Source of the DNA: UBA6168 sp964573725
GTDB lineage: Bacteria > Bacteroidota > Bacteroidia > Chitinophagales > Saprospiraceae
NCBI GenBank assembly: GCA_964573725.1
Contig: CAZNLJ010000030.1
Location: 1 to 60,461, forward strand
Direction of reading: 5' to 3'
Length of the DNA: 60,461 nt
Notes under the pieces: generated by a model
The model's database searches: none
Told to the model about the DNA's origin: nothing
The model's input: only the letters and a program-made list of their open reading frames with translations
Translations under genes and position numbers: made by a program
In this document: positions 1-8,215 of the stretch, piece by piece
How the letters are laid out: the number at the start of each line of letters is the position of its first letter
How positions within the stretch are numbered: position 1 is the first letter of the stretch

Positions 1-513
1 TCACCGGCACCGGCGGCTGCGACAGTATCGTGACGTTGGAACTGGCCGTGCTGCCAGCCCTGAACGCGTCCATCCCGGCGACCATCTGCGCCGGCAGCAC
101 CTTCGATTTCCACGGGACCGTGCTCAGCGCCGCCGGATCTTACACGGACACCCTCACCGGCACCGGCGGCTGCGACAGCATCGTGACGTTGGAACTGGCC
201 GTGCTACCCGCTCTGTACACGTCCACCCAGGCGACCATCTGCGCCGGCAGCACCTTCGATTTCCATGGGACCGTGCTCAGCGCCGCCGGATCTTACACGG
301 ACACCCTCACCGGCACCGGCGGCTGCGACAGCATCGTGACGTTGGAACTGGCCGTGCTACCCGCTCTGTACACGTCCACCCAGGCGACCATCTGCGCCGG
401 CAGCACCTTCGATTTCCATGGGACCGTGCTCAGCGCCGCCGGTTCCTATACGGACACCCTCACCGGCACCGGCGGCTGCGACAGTATCGTGACGTTGGAA
501 CTGGCCGTGCTGC
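1..513 (+). repeat. 153-bp in-frame tandem repeat (51 residues per unit)
   Basis: Three complete units (30-182, 183-335, 336-488) and partial units at both ends are nearly identical at the DNA level; units two and three differ at only about five positions. Each unit encodes a 51-residue module with the pattern TICAGSTFDFHG, then SYTDTLTGTGGCDSIVT. Bases 1-54 match 460-513 exactly, so there is also a 459-bp (three-unit) higher-order period. The array begins before the window, so its copy number is unknown. Confidence 0.95.
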
Positions 514-1148
514 CGATACCTTCGGAAACGGTGTTGGGGACAATTTGCAACAACGAGCCCTTTTTGTTTGCCGGAAAAACATATGATGCACCCGGTATTT
601 TCGAAGATACCCTCACCGATGGCAGCGGATGTATCCGGGTGGTACGCCTGGAAGTGGAGGAAATACCGGCCGGCTTTCTCGGAACAGATTCGATCAACTG
701 TGCCCGGGAACAGGTCATACTTACGAGTACCCTGCCCGGTGTGAAGTGGTTTGGCCAGTGGCGCACGGCCACCTACGCAGCGACGGAAAGCGGTACTTAC
801 TGGGCGGTTGCCGTCTCAAAGGACGGCACATGTACCCGCACCGATTCGGTCCATGTGAGCTATGCCCCCGGACATTACCTGCCCAATGCGTTCAGTCCGG
901 AGGGTAACGGCATCAACGACTGTTTCGGACCCCAGTTTGGGAAAGAAGCCTTGCTGCGGGAATATCGGTTCCAGGTATTCGACCGTTGGGGCAACCAATA
1001 CCATGAAAGCGGAGAACCGGACGGATGCTGGGACGGAAATCGCGGCGAAGTACCTGCCGCCGCCGGTGTGTATGTGTACTTGCTTCGATATCAATCGGAA
1101 GGTTGTCCGCCCATATTTGAAAAGGGAGCGATCCACTTGGTCCGTTAA
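1..1148 (+). CDS. Repeat-rich surface protein with type B (CHU_C) sorting domain, 3' part
   Basis: The reading frame is open from the first bases of the window, so the N-terminus lies outside; about 381 residues are visible. The order is: near-identical 51-residue modules (visible residues 1 to about 170), one diverged module of the same type, an Ig-like stretch, and from about base 870 a gliding-motility-associated C-terminal domain recognised by PNAFSPEGNGIND and FDRWGN, ending FEKGAIHLVR. In Bacteroidota this domain directs export through the type IX secretion system. The protein is probably an extracellular adhesin or structural repeat protein. Modules of the form CxG...GxYTDTL...GCDSIVTL are common in Saprospiria surface proteins. 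No terminator is evident after the TAA stop. Confidence 0.9.
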   Translation, partial: TGTGGCDSIVTLELAVLPALNASIPATICAGSTFDFHGTVLSAAGSYTDTLTGTGGCDSIVTLELAVLPALYTSTQATICAGSTFDFHGTVLSAAGSYTDTLTGTGGCDSIVTLELAVLPALYTSTQATICAGSTFDFHGTVLSAAGSYTDTLTGTGGCDSIVTLELAVLPIPSETVLGTICNNEPFLFAGKTYDAPGIFEDTLTDGSGCIRVVRLEVEEIPAGFLGTDSINCAREQVILTSTLPGVKWFGQWRTATYAATESGTYWAVAVSKDGTCTRTDSVHVSYAPGHYLPNAFSPEGNGINDCFGPQFGKEALLREYRFQVFDRWGNQYHESGEPDGCWDGNRGEVPAAAGVYVYLLRYQSEGCPPIFEKGAIHLVR

Positions 1149-1614
1149 GTTGCAAGGGATGTTCCGACCCTCGGTATCCGGGGCCCGGTTCCAGCGCGAG
1201 GCGATGAAGTAAACACATCCTGGAAGCAGCATGCATCAGGTGGTCAAACGGTTGTTTCATCGCCCGGGTCGAGGTCATCTGCTTTCGGCATGGGAGATAC
1301 CTGTTGACGAGGAGCTGAACGAGGCAAGATGGCTTTGTCCTTTCGACATATTGGATGACACACCGTGGAACCTTTCGCTGATTTGATGACCGGCGGGACA
1401 TATGGCAGCGGGAGACAAAACCTGCCAATGGACAAGCATGAGGCCTTCATAGCGGCTGGCGCATGACCGGAGGCTACCGATGCCCCAGGGCTGTGCACCG
1501 TTCGAGGAAGAAAAGCCATGGCCTGCGGACCCTGAGCGGCGATTCGCGCCGCCCTGCAGCCGGAAAGCGGGACCGGCATAAGCGGCGATGGCCGGAACGT
1601 CCGCAGGGATACTT
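1149..1614. other. 466-bp gap without a supported gene
   Basis: Lies between the convergent ends of the repeat protein and psd. Open frames exist on both strands, but none has a recognisable domain or signal peptide and all look like composition artefacts of GC-rich DNA. I see no clear terminator hairpin with a T tract. Confidence 0.5.
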
Positions 1615-2247
1615 TCACCGAGGCAGCACCCTGGCCAAGACGGACTCGCCGTCGATGACCACATCCCCTTCCTTTACCAAAGGTTCCGTACCGGAAGGCA
1701 AGACCAAGCCGACCTGGCTGCCCATCTTGATCAATCCGATGGTTTCCCCGGCCGCCACCTGCTGACCCGGTTCCAGGAAATCCACGATCCGACGGGCCAA
1801 CAGGCCGGCCACCTGGACGACCTTGAACCGAAGACCGGTTTCCGTTTCGAACAACATATCGTTGCGCTCATTTTCCAGCCGCAATCCGAATCGGTTCGTC
1901 CGCACCAGGGCATTGTTGAACCTGCCCTCCGTGTACAGCGAACCCACCAATCGCGCAGCCATCGGGGCCCGTTGGTAGTGCACATTCATCACATTCATCT
2001 CGATGGCCACCAACCAACCGGCCGTATCCACTTCCTGCGTCATCACCCGGACCACCCCCAGGTCCTTGTCCCAGGATAAGGAATCCGAATCCCAGCGGAC
2101 CACCGCCGCAATCCGCCCGTTTGCCGGACTGACGAACACACCGGGCTCCATGGGGACCTGCCGCACCGGATCCCGCAGGAACCATCCGAAGTAAAACAGC
2201 ACGGCGGCACCCACCACCGACAAACCGACCAAGAGAAATTTTTTCAT
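1615..2247 (-). CDS. psd: Phosphatidylserine decarboxylase proenzyme, short form
   Basis: Converts phosphatidylserine to phosphatidylethanolamine at the inner membrane. The 210-residue protein has an N-terminal membrane segment (about residues 4-22) followed by FLRDP (23-27), SPANGRI (40-46), the core NVMNVHYQRAP (85-95), ENERN, GLLARRI (148-154) and KMGSQVGLVLP. The Gly176-Ser177 pair matches the autocleavage site at which the serine becomes the pyruvoyl cofactor. Length and motif order fit the short archaeal/rhizobial type of Psd rather than the longer E. coli type. It is transcribed alone on the minus strand; no phosphatidylserine synthase gene is adjacent. Confidence 0.93.
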   Translation of the reverse strand: MKKFLLVGLSVVGAAVLFYFGWFLRDPVRQVPMEPGVFVSPANGRIAAVVRWDSDSLSWDKDLGVVRVMTQEVDTAGWLVAIEMNVMNVHYQRAPMAARLVGSLYTEGRFNNALVRTNRFGLRLENERNDMLFETETGLRFKVVQVAGLLARRIVDFLEPGQQVAAGETIGLIKMGSQVGLVLPSGTEPLVKEGDVVIDGESVLARVLPR

Positions 2248-2413
2248 GACAATATTTGATAAGACACCTTCCGTTTCCGGGTGGGCGACCGGATAAAACC
2301 ATCGCCCGGCCCGGATAGCCGGTAAAAATAAACGCGCAAAAGCAGATTCCTAAGCTGCTGCGGACCGACTTCCCCCCTAAATATCGAGCGGCCCAACTTT
2401 TTTTTTTCACCGA

Positions 2414-2444
2414 TTGGGAAAAATCAAAAAAACGCATAAATTTG
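2414..2444 (+). promoter_or_regulatory. Bacteroidota-type promoter of tRNA-Phe
   Basis: TTG at 2414-2416, a 20-bp spacer, and TAAATTTG at 2437-2444 match the Bacteroidota sigma-factor consensus TTG-N-TAnnTTTG. The downstream sequence TTTGCGACCGCTTAAACG closely resembles the one after the tRNA-Arg promoter. The tRNA begins 19 bp after the -7 element. Confidence 0.8.
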
Positions 2445-2462
2445 CGACCGCTTAAACGCGCT

Positions 2463-2535
2463 GGTGCGGTAGCTCAGTCGGTAGAGCAATGGACTGAAAA
2501 TCCATGTGTCGGCGGTTCGATTCCGTCTCGCACCA
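2463..2535 (+). tRNA. tRNA-Phe (GAA)
   Basis: A full cloverleaf can be drawn. The acceptor arm GGTGCGG (2463-2469) pairs with TCGCACC (2528-2534); the anticodon stem ATGGA/TCCAT encloses loop CTGAAAA with anticodon GAA at 2496-2498; the T arm is GGCGG-TTCGATT-CCGTC. The discriminator is A2535. The next bases are CCT, so the 3' CCA is not encoded. Confidence 0.98.
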
Positions 2536-2674
2536 CCTTCCTGAACCCCTTGTAATCAATTGATTGCAGGGGGTTCACTCGTTTTTCGGACAGGCTTTAT
2601 ATCCGTGGCATCCCCTAAGTGGAACCGCTCCGACGGAAGCCTTTCGACCACACCGGAACATAAGCCATCCCGTC

Positions 2675-3253
2675 ATGAAAAGGTTCTTACCGCTCCCCCT
2701 CTTCCTGTTGTTCTCCCTATCGACCTGTTTCGCGCAGGCGGACAAGTCCATCCTCATCGCCTATGACAGCCGGACCGGCCATACCCAAGCTTTTGCGGAG
2801 ATGGTCCGGGAGGGTTGCTACAAGGTCCCGGCGGTGCAGGTCGCCCTGCTCGACATCTCGGCGGTCTCTCCCGAACAGCTGCTGGCGGCGGATGCCATCA
2901 TCCTGGGCAGTCCCGTCTACAATGCCAACCCCAGTGCCGCCATGCTGGATTTCATCCAGCATTGGCCGTTCGAAGGACAGCCCCTCAAGGACAAGATCGG
3001 GGCGGCATTCGTCACATCCGGCGGCATCTCCGCCGGCGAGGAACTGGCGCAGTTCGACATGTTGAGCGCCATGATGATCTTCGGGATGGTCATTGTCGGC
3101 GGGGATGGCTGGAGTTCCGCCTTCGGAGCGACCGCCGTCGTCGGGGAGGGACCTTTTGACATAGACCGGGCGGGTATCGACCCCATTTTCCGCACCAAGG
3201 CGGAACGGCTCGGGCAGCGCGTGGCCGAGGCGGTGCTCCGCTGGAACCGCTGA
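2675..3253 (+). CDS. Exported flavodoxin/WrbA-like FMN-binding protein
   Basis: The predicted protein has 192 residues. Residues 1-20 form a signal peptide (MKRFLPLPLFLLFSLSTCFA) with likely cleavage before QADK. The rest is a flavodoxin-like fold: ILIAYDSRTGHTQAFAEMV (26-44) carries the T/S-x-T-G-x-T phosphate loop for FMN, LGSPVYNANPSAAML is the second flavin-contact loop, and FVTSGGISAGEE is the third. The start was chosen because it gives the signal peptide; an upstream in-frame ATG at 2564 would bury it. Flavodoxins are normally cytoplasmic, so export is unusual. The electron donor and acceptor cannot be inferred from neighbours. Confidence 0.8.
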   Translation: MKRFLPLPLFLLFSLSTCFAQADKSILIAYDSRTGHTQAFAEMVREGCYKVPAVQVALLDISAVSPEQLLAADAIILGSPVYNANPSAAMLDFIQHWPFEGQPLKDKIGAAFVTSGGISAGEELAQFDMLSAMMIFGMVIVGGDGWSSAFGATAVVGEGPFDIDRAGIDPIFRTKAERLGQRVAEAVLRWNR

Positions 3254-3429
3254 CAGCCTGCCGCCGCCGGTTTTTCCCCACCGAGGCAGGGAGATCCGGC
3301 ACCTGTCGGGAGCCACACGACGGAACTTTCCGTCATGACTTCGGTTTCCAAGAAGAAGGACCGCTGTCCAGCGGGGTGTCCGCATCCGGACCTTCCCCAA
3401 CGGCTGCCCTCCTGTAATTTTCCGATCAC

Positions 3430-4056
3430 ATGAAGATCCTGGTGCAACCCTACGACAGCCGGTGGCCGGTCCTGTACGATGAACTCCGGCGACAATTGGC
3501 CGAGCTGTTGGCCGAGCTGAAGCCGGTCATCCAGCATATCGGCAGTACGGCCGTACCCGGATTAGCCGCGAAACCCGTCATCGACATCGCGGTGGGACTT
3601 TCCGCACTTTCCCTACTCGACCAGGCGGTCGACCCCATGCTCCGGGCCGGCTTCCTGTATTACGAAGCCTTCAACGAAAGCATGCCGGAGCGGCGCCTGT
3701 TTGTCATCCCGGATGCGACGGCACCTTCCACCCTTCGGGGGCTTGTCTTCCGCTCCGACGCCGAGATGCCGCACGAATTGGTCAACCGGTACCGGCTCGC
3801 CCATGTCCATGTATGGGTCCATGGCAGTCCGGAATGGAGAAGGCACCTCGTCTTCCGGGATTACCTGCGTCAACATCCGGAAGTGGCCCGGGCGTACGCC
3901 ACCCTCAAACTGGGACTCGCCGGGCAGGAATGGGAACACGGCATGGCCTACAACCGGGCAAAGCACGACTTCCTGCAGCACCACCAGGCCGCGGCGCTCC
4001 GCCTCGCCGATGCCCGCCCCCAGACCCACGGCGGCCCGGCCGCTGAGCCGGAATGA
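3430..4056 (+). CDS. GrpB family protein (nucleotidyltransferase-like fold)
   Basis: The 208-residue protein begins with the family's usual opening (VQPYDSRWPVLYDEL) and carries the signature IGSTAVPGLAAKPVIDI at about residues 37-53, followed by HVHVWVHGSPEWRRHLVFRD, typical of the C-terminal half. GrpB/UPF0157 proteins are related to nucleotidyltransferases, and some are fused to dephospho-CoA kinase, but their reaction is not settled. The last 20 or so residues (rich in Ala, Arg, Pro) exceed the family core and may be disordered. Probably a single-gene unit; a terminator lies about 155 bp downstream. Confidence 0.88.
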   Translation: MKILVQPYDSRWPVLYDELRRQLAELLAELKPVIQHIGSTAVPGLAAKPVIDIAVGLSALSLLDQAVDPMLRAGFLYYEAFNESMPERRLFVIPDATAPSTLRGLVFRSDAEMPHELVNRYRLAHVHVWVHGSPEWRRHLVFRDYLRQHPEVARAYATLKLGLAGQEWEHGMAYNRAKHDFLQHHQAAALRLADARPQTHGGPAAEPE

Positions 4057-4157
4057 GGCTCCCGCTTGCACCTCGCCTTATTTGAACGAAATACCGCATA
4101 CCAAATTTACCCGCGGTCAGGTAGCCGACAGGATGATTGTGGCTTACACTTTGCAAT

Positions 4158-4245
4158 AGGAGGTTAAACCCGGTAACCAAAGAATTAGTAACTCGGTTTT
4201 TGGGATTGGCCTCCTCTTCAGTCACTGAAGAGGGGCTTTTTTTTT
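4158..4245 (+). ncRNA. Candidate small structured RNA with intrinsic terminator
   Basis: The region between the GrpB gene and the convergent protease holds a promoter-like TACACTTTG (4145-4153, spacer one base longer than consensus), then AGGAGG (4158-4163) that can pair with CCTCCT (4210-4215), an inner AAACC/GGTTT pairing (4166-4170 with 4195-4199), and a strong terminator. CCTCCT overlaps the left arm of the terminator, so the two structures exclude each other. No gene follows on this strand for more than 1.5 kb, so a leader attenuator is unlikely. It could instead be the 3' untranslated region of the GrpB transcript. Confidence 0.35.
4209..4245 (+). terminator. Rho-independent terminator
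   Basis: CCTCTTCAG (4213-4221), loop TCA, CTGAAGAGG (4225-4233), flanked by GC pairs (4209-4210 with 4235-4236) and followed by nine T. It ends plus-strand transcription; the T tract overlaps the stop codon of the minus-strand protease gene. Confidence 0.92.
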
Positions 4246-5530
4246 ATTCGTCCTCCATTTCATCCGATTCCTCCGGCTCGGCGGCATCCGACGGCTCCTC
4301 GGCCAGGTAGAGCAGCCGGGAACAGTTTTCCCGCCGGAAAACCTCCCGTGCCACCCGGCGGATGTCGTCCGATGTGACCGCCCGGTACTTCTCACCCTCC
4401 TCGTTGATCAGGCCCGCATCCCCCAGCATCTCGAAAAACGCCAGGTTCATCGCCTTGTTGAGCACGCTGGCCTCCGAGAACTCCAGGGTACTTTCCGACT
4501 TGTTGACCAGCTTCTCCAGTTCCGTGTCGGACACCAGGGTTTCGGTCAGTCCACGCAATTCCTCCCAGAGTGCAGCTTCCGCCGTTTCCAGCGGCACCCC
4601 TTTGGACGGTTTGCCCTCCAAGATCAGGAGGCCGGGATCGACGGTTCCGGTGATGTAGCAATCGATGTGGGAAAAAAGTTTCCTTTCCTTGAGCAGGCGG
4701 CGGTACAGCCGGGAGGATTGTCCGTTGCCCAGTACATCCGACAACAGGTCGAGGGCGTAAAAATCGGGATCCATCCGGCCGCAGGTGTGGAAGACCAGGT
4801 AGAGGGCATCCAAAGGCACCTTCGCCTTCACCTCGCGGGAGACGAAGGCCTCCTGCCGCGGCTCCGCCGGCAGCCGCTTCTCCGGAACCACGCCGGCCGG
4901 AATGTCGCCGAACCATTTGCGGACCAAGCGGTGCACCGCTTCGGGATCCACCTTGCCGGCGATGACCAGGATGGCGTTGTTCGGGCGGTAATATTTGTAA
5001 AAGAAATCCTCCACGTCCTTCAGCCGGGCTTTCTCCACATGCTGGGGGACCATCCCGATGGTAGGCCAGCGATAGGGATGCTCCCGGTAGGCCATGTCGG
5101 AGATGTGGTGCCAGACGTCCCCGTAAGGTTCGTTGATGCAGGTCTCCTTAAACTCCTCCACGACCACCTTCCGCTGTACGGACAGCGATTTCTTTGAAAA
5201 AAGGAGGCTGAGCATCCGGTCGCTTTCCAGCCAAAGGCCCACCTCCAGGTTTTCCGCCGGCAGGATATCGTAGAAGTTGGTGATATCCGTATTGGTGAAT
5301 GCATTGTTTTCCCCACCGGCTGTCTGGATGGGGCCGTCGAAATCCGGAATGTTCGCGCTGCCGCCGAACATCAGGTGTTCGAACAGGTGGGCGAAACCTG
5401 TTCTTTCGGGGGACTCGTCCCGGCTACCCACCTGATACAGGACATTGATGGCGACCATCGGGGTGCTGTCGTCCGGATGGACGATGAGACGGAGTCCGTT
5501 TTCCAATTCGAACCTTGAGAATGTAATCAC
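4244..5530 (-). CDS. M16 family zinc metallopeptidase (processing-peptidase-like)
   Basis: A 428-residue protein if translation starts at GTG 5530, which places the conserved FELENGLRLIVHPDDS at residues 7-22. The inverted zinc motif HLFEH is at residues 48-52, with the downstream acidic cluster VVVEEFKE supplying the third ligand. The second half (from about 200) contains the RLYRRLLKERKL segment typical of the inactive half-barrel. The length fits single-unit M16B proteases. The frame remains open upstream to 5800, but those 90 residues have no family resemblance. The C-terminus is very acidic (EPEESDEMEDE). There is no visible signal peptide with this start, so location is uncertain. No second M16 gene is adjacent, unlike the common paired arrangement. 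Confidence 0.88.
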   Translation of the reverse strand: MITFSRFELENGLRLIVHPDDSTPMVAINVLYQVGSRDESPERTGFAHLFEHLMFGGSANIPDFDGPIQTAGGENNAFTNTDITNFYDILPAENLEVGLWLESDRMLSLLFSKKSLSVQRKVVVEEFKETCINEPYGDVWHHISDMAYREHPYRWPTIGMVPQHVEKARLKDVEDFFYKYYRPNNAILVIAGKVDPEAVHRLVRKWFGDIPAGVVPEKRLPAEPRQEAFVSREVKAKVPLDALYLVFHTCGRMDPDFYALDLLSDVLGNGQSSRLYRRLLKERKLFSHIDCYITGTVDPGLLILEGKPSKGVPLETAEAALWEELRGLTETLVSDTELEKLVNKSESTLEFSEASVLNKAMNLAFFEMLGDAGLINEEGEKYRAVTSDDIRRVAREVFRRENCSRLLYLAEEPSDAAEPEESDEMEDE

Positions 5531-5571
5531 GATTTGTTCCGAGTTTGAAGGAAGAATTGCCGCTTCGGCTA

Positions 5572-5600
5572 TTGCCTGCCTGGCTAATAAACTAACTTTG
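5572..5600 (+). promoter_or_regulatory. Bacteroidota-type promoter for the mutase gene
   Basis: TTG at 5572-5574, an 18-bp spacer, and TAACTTTG at 5593-5600, a perfect TAnnTTTG. The leader before the mutase start at 5821 would be about 210 nt. No other hairpin or riboswitch is obvious in the leader. Confidence 0.65.
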
Positions 5601-5820
5601 GTCCCTGATTGTTGAGTACGACGGTGTGCTTGGTGCGGAACTTCCTGCAGCGGACCGAAGCGAAGGCAAGATAAGCGCATATATCTAACCGACCCGAAGG
5701 ATTCCGACTTTCGGGAACACTTTTTTCCTGAGCTGTCGGCGCACCGGGCAGCCTCGAGACCCGACCGAAGCAGCGGAAGGCCGTCTTCGGAGCGGGTCAC
5801 CGACGAAAAAGCCCCGATTC

Positions 5821-7974
5821 ATGGAACTACCGGATTTCTCCCAGATCCCTTTCGACCGGTGGGACGGCCTGCCGACGGAAAACGCCCAGGGCCGCCGCCC
5901 CGCCGCCCGTCGGAATGCCGAGGGCATACCCGTGCCGATGCAGCCGGAACGCATCCGGTGGCCACACGAACGGTATACGGCCGGCATACCGCCTTTCCTG
6001 GGCGGCCCTTACCCGACCATGTACCTCAGCCGTCCGTGGACCATCCGCCAATATGCCGGTTTTTCCACCGCCGCCGAGAGCAACGCATTCTACCGCCGGA
6101 ACCTGGCCGGCGGACAAAAGGGATTGTCGGTCGCCTTCGACCTGGCCACCCACCGCGGTTACGACAGCGACCATCCACGCGTCCGTGGCGATGTGGGCAT
6201 GGCGGGCGTCGCCATCGATACGGTGGAGGACATGAAGGTCCTTTTCGACCAGATCCCCTTGGACACCATGTCCGTATCCATGACCATGAACGGGGCCGTC
6301 CTGCCCATCCTCGCCTTTTACATCGTGGCGGCCGAGGAACAAGGGGTCGGTCCCGCCCAGTTGAGCGGAACCATCCAGAACGACATCCTCAAGGAGTTCA
6401 TGGTCCGCAATACCTTCATCTATCCGCCGGCGCCGAGCATGCGGATAGTCGGTGACATCTTCCGATACACCGCCGCCCACATGCCGAAATTCAACAGCAT
6501 CAGCATCAGCGGGTACCACATGCACGAGGCCGGCGCACCGGCCGACCTGGAGCTGGCCTACACCCTGGCCAACGGGGCCGCCTACCTGGAGCAGGGGCTG
6601 TCCGCGGGCCTGGACATCGATGATTTTGCACCCCGCATCTCCTTTTTCTGGGCGGTGGGCATGAATTTCTTCATGGAAATCGCCAAGTTGCGGGCCGGTC
6701 GACTCCTGTGGGCGGACATCGTCCGCCGGTTCCGGCCGCGCCTTGACAAGTCGCTCGCCTTGCGTGCCCATTGCCAGACCAGTGGATGGAGCCTTACGGC
6801 GCAGGATCCCTACAACAACATCGCCCGCACCGGCCTCGAAGCCATGGCCGCCGTGCTGGGCGGCACGCAGTCCCTGCACACGAATTCCCTGGACGAGGCC
6901 ATCGCCTTGCCGACCGATTTCTCGGCGCGGATTGCCCGCGAGACCCAACGCTACCTCCAGCAGCGGACCGGGCTGACCCAAGTGGTGGATCCCTTCTCGG
7001 GTAGCTATCACCTCGAATACCTGACCCAGGCCCTGGTGGAAAAGGCCAAGTCACACCTGGCGGAAATCGAGGCCCTGGGCGGCATGGTCAAGGCGCTCGA
7101 GAACGGGTTGCCCAAGCGGCGGATCGAGGCCGCCGCCGCCCGGAAACAAGCCCGCATCGACACCGGAAAAGACCAGGTGGTCGGCGTCAATGTCTTTACC
7201 ACTACCGACGAACCTCCTCTCGACATACTCCGGGTGGACAACCGGGCGGTCCGCGAAAGCCAGGTGGACCGGCTGGCGGACATACGCCGCCGCCGGGACG
7301 CGACCGCCGTCCGCCTATCCCTCGAAGCCCTGACCCGGGGTGCCGCCGACCCGGCAGCCAACCTCCTGGAACTGGCTGTCACGGCCGCCCGGCACCGTGC
7401 CACCCTGGGAGAAATCAGCAGTGCCCTGGAACAGGTATACGGCCGATACCAGGGAAATTCCCAGGCCGTATCCGGCATTTACGCCAAGGAAGCCCTGGCG
7501 GACACCCAATTCGAACGCGCCCGCCGAATGTCCGATGCATTCGCCGAGCTGGAAGGTCGGCGTCCGCGCATCCTGATCGCCAAACTCGGCCAGGATGGAC
7601 ACGACCGCGGTGCCAAGATCATCGCCAGCGGTTTCGCCGACCTGGGCTTCGATGTCGACCTGGGCCCCCTCTTCCAAACCCCCGCGGAAGCCGCCCGCCA
7701 AGCCGCCGAAAACGATGTGCACGTCCTGGGAATCAGCTCCCTGGCCGCCGGACACCGTACCCTTGTCCCGGATACCATCTCGGCACTCCAGGCCCTGGGC
7801 CGCTCGGATATCCTGGTCGTCGCCGGTGGGGTCATCCCGGAAAGCGACCACCAATTCCTCCACGAACAAGGTGTGTTTGCCATCTTCGGACCCGGCACCC
7901 GCCTGGCGGCGGCGGCCATCGACATCCTCCGGGAGTTGGAAAAATCCCTCCCCCCACCCACCGAAGGGGAATGA
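5821..7974 (+). CDS. mcmA: Methylmalonyl-CoA mutase, large (catalytic) subunit
   Basis: Interconverts methylmalonyl-CoA and succinyl-CoA using adenosylcobalamin. The 717-residue protein has the substrate barrel in the N-terminal two-thirds, with YPTMYLSRPWTIRQYAGFST, GLSVAFDLATHRGYDSDHP, and SISISGYHMHEAGA all clearly conserved. The C-terminal cobalamin domain (from about 580) contains KLGQDGHDRGAKI, where His594 is the lower-axial cobalt ligand of the DxHxxG class, then GISSLAAGH and VVAGGVIP. Length and domain order are those of the large subunit. The small subunit and the MeaB GTPase usually lie next to it; neither is here, so they must be elsewhere or absent. The upstream gene is divergent and the next gene, rpe, is 241 bp away. 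Confidence 0.96.
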   Translation: MELPDFSQIPFDRWDGLPTENAQGRRPAARRNAEGIPVPMQPERIRWPHERYTAGIPPFLGGPYPTMYLSRPWTIRQYAGFSTAAESNAFYRRNLAGGQKGLSVAFDLATHRGYDSDHPRVRGDVGMAGVAIDTVEDMKVLFDQIPLDTMSVSMTMNGAVLPILAFYIVAAEEQGVGPAQLSGTIQNDILKEFMVRNTFIYPPAPSMRIVGDIFRYTAAHMPKFNSISISGYHMHEAGAPADLELAYTLANGAAYLEQGLSAGLDIDDFAPRISFFWAVGMNFFMEIAKLRAGRLLWADIVRRFRPRLDKSLALRAHCQTSGWSLTAQDPYNNIARTGLEAMAAVLGGTQSLHTNSLDEAIALPTDFSARIARETQRYLQQRTGLTQVVDPFSGSYHLEYLTQALVEKAKSHLAEIEALGGMVKALENGLPKRRIEAAAARKQARIDTGKDQVVGVNVFTTTDEPPLDILRVDNRAVRESQVDRLADIRRRRDATAVRLSLEALTRGAADPAANLLELAVTAARHRATLGEISSALEQVYGRYQGNSQAVSGIYAKEALADTQFERARRMSDAFAELEGRRPRILIAKLGQDGHDRGAKIIASGFADLGFDVDLGPLFQTPAEAARQAAENDVHVLGISSLAAGHRTLVPDTISALQALGRSDILVVAGGVIPESDHQFLHEQGVFAIFGPGTRLAAAAIDILRELEKSLPPPTEGE

Positions 7975-8215
7975 CCCCGACAGCCGTTCCCCCGAAGGCT
8001 TGTCCCCGGCCACCGGACGCCCGCTGCTCCGGTGGAAGAAGAACCGGGATTAACGCTTTTTACCGATCTCCCAATGGGATATTCAATATTTTCGCATTTC
8101 GGTTCGTTTACCAGTCGGCTCGCACCGCCGGCTTTCCTTCCGGTCCCGCGGAAGTCGTCGGACGGCGGATTTCCCCTCCGATGCCCCTGCGAGCACCGCT
8201 AAAATTGACCTGCAC

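Noticed and set aside
1..513. Direct repeats considered as a CRISPR array
   Set aside because: Units are 153 bp, contiguous without spacers and in frame with a surface protein.
1244..1618. Overlapping minus-strand frames in the gap before psd
   Set aside because: No family resemblance, no promoter or signal peptide, and several mutually overlapping frames of similar quality.
4057..4157. Possible signal recognition particle RNA (GGTCAGG at about 4116)
   Set aside because: The conserved tetraloop and asymmetric-loop sequences of SRP RNA are absent.
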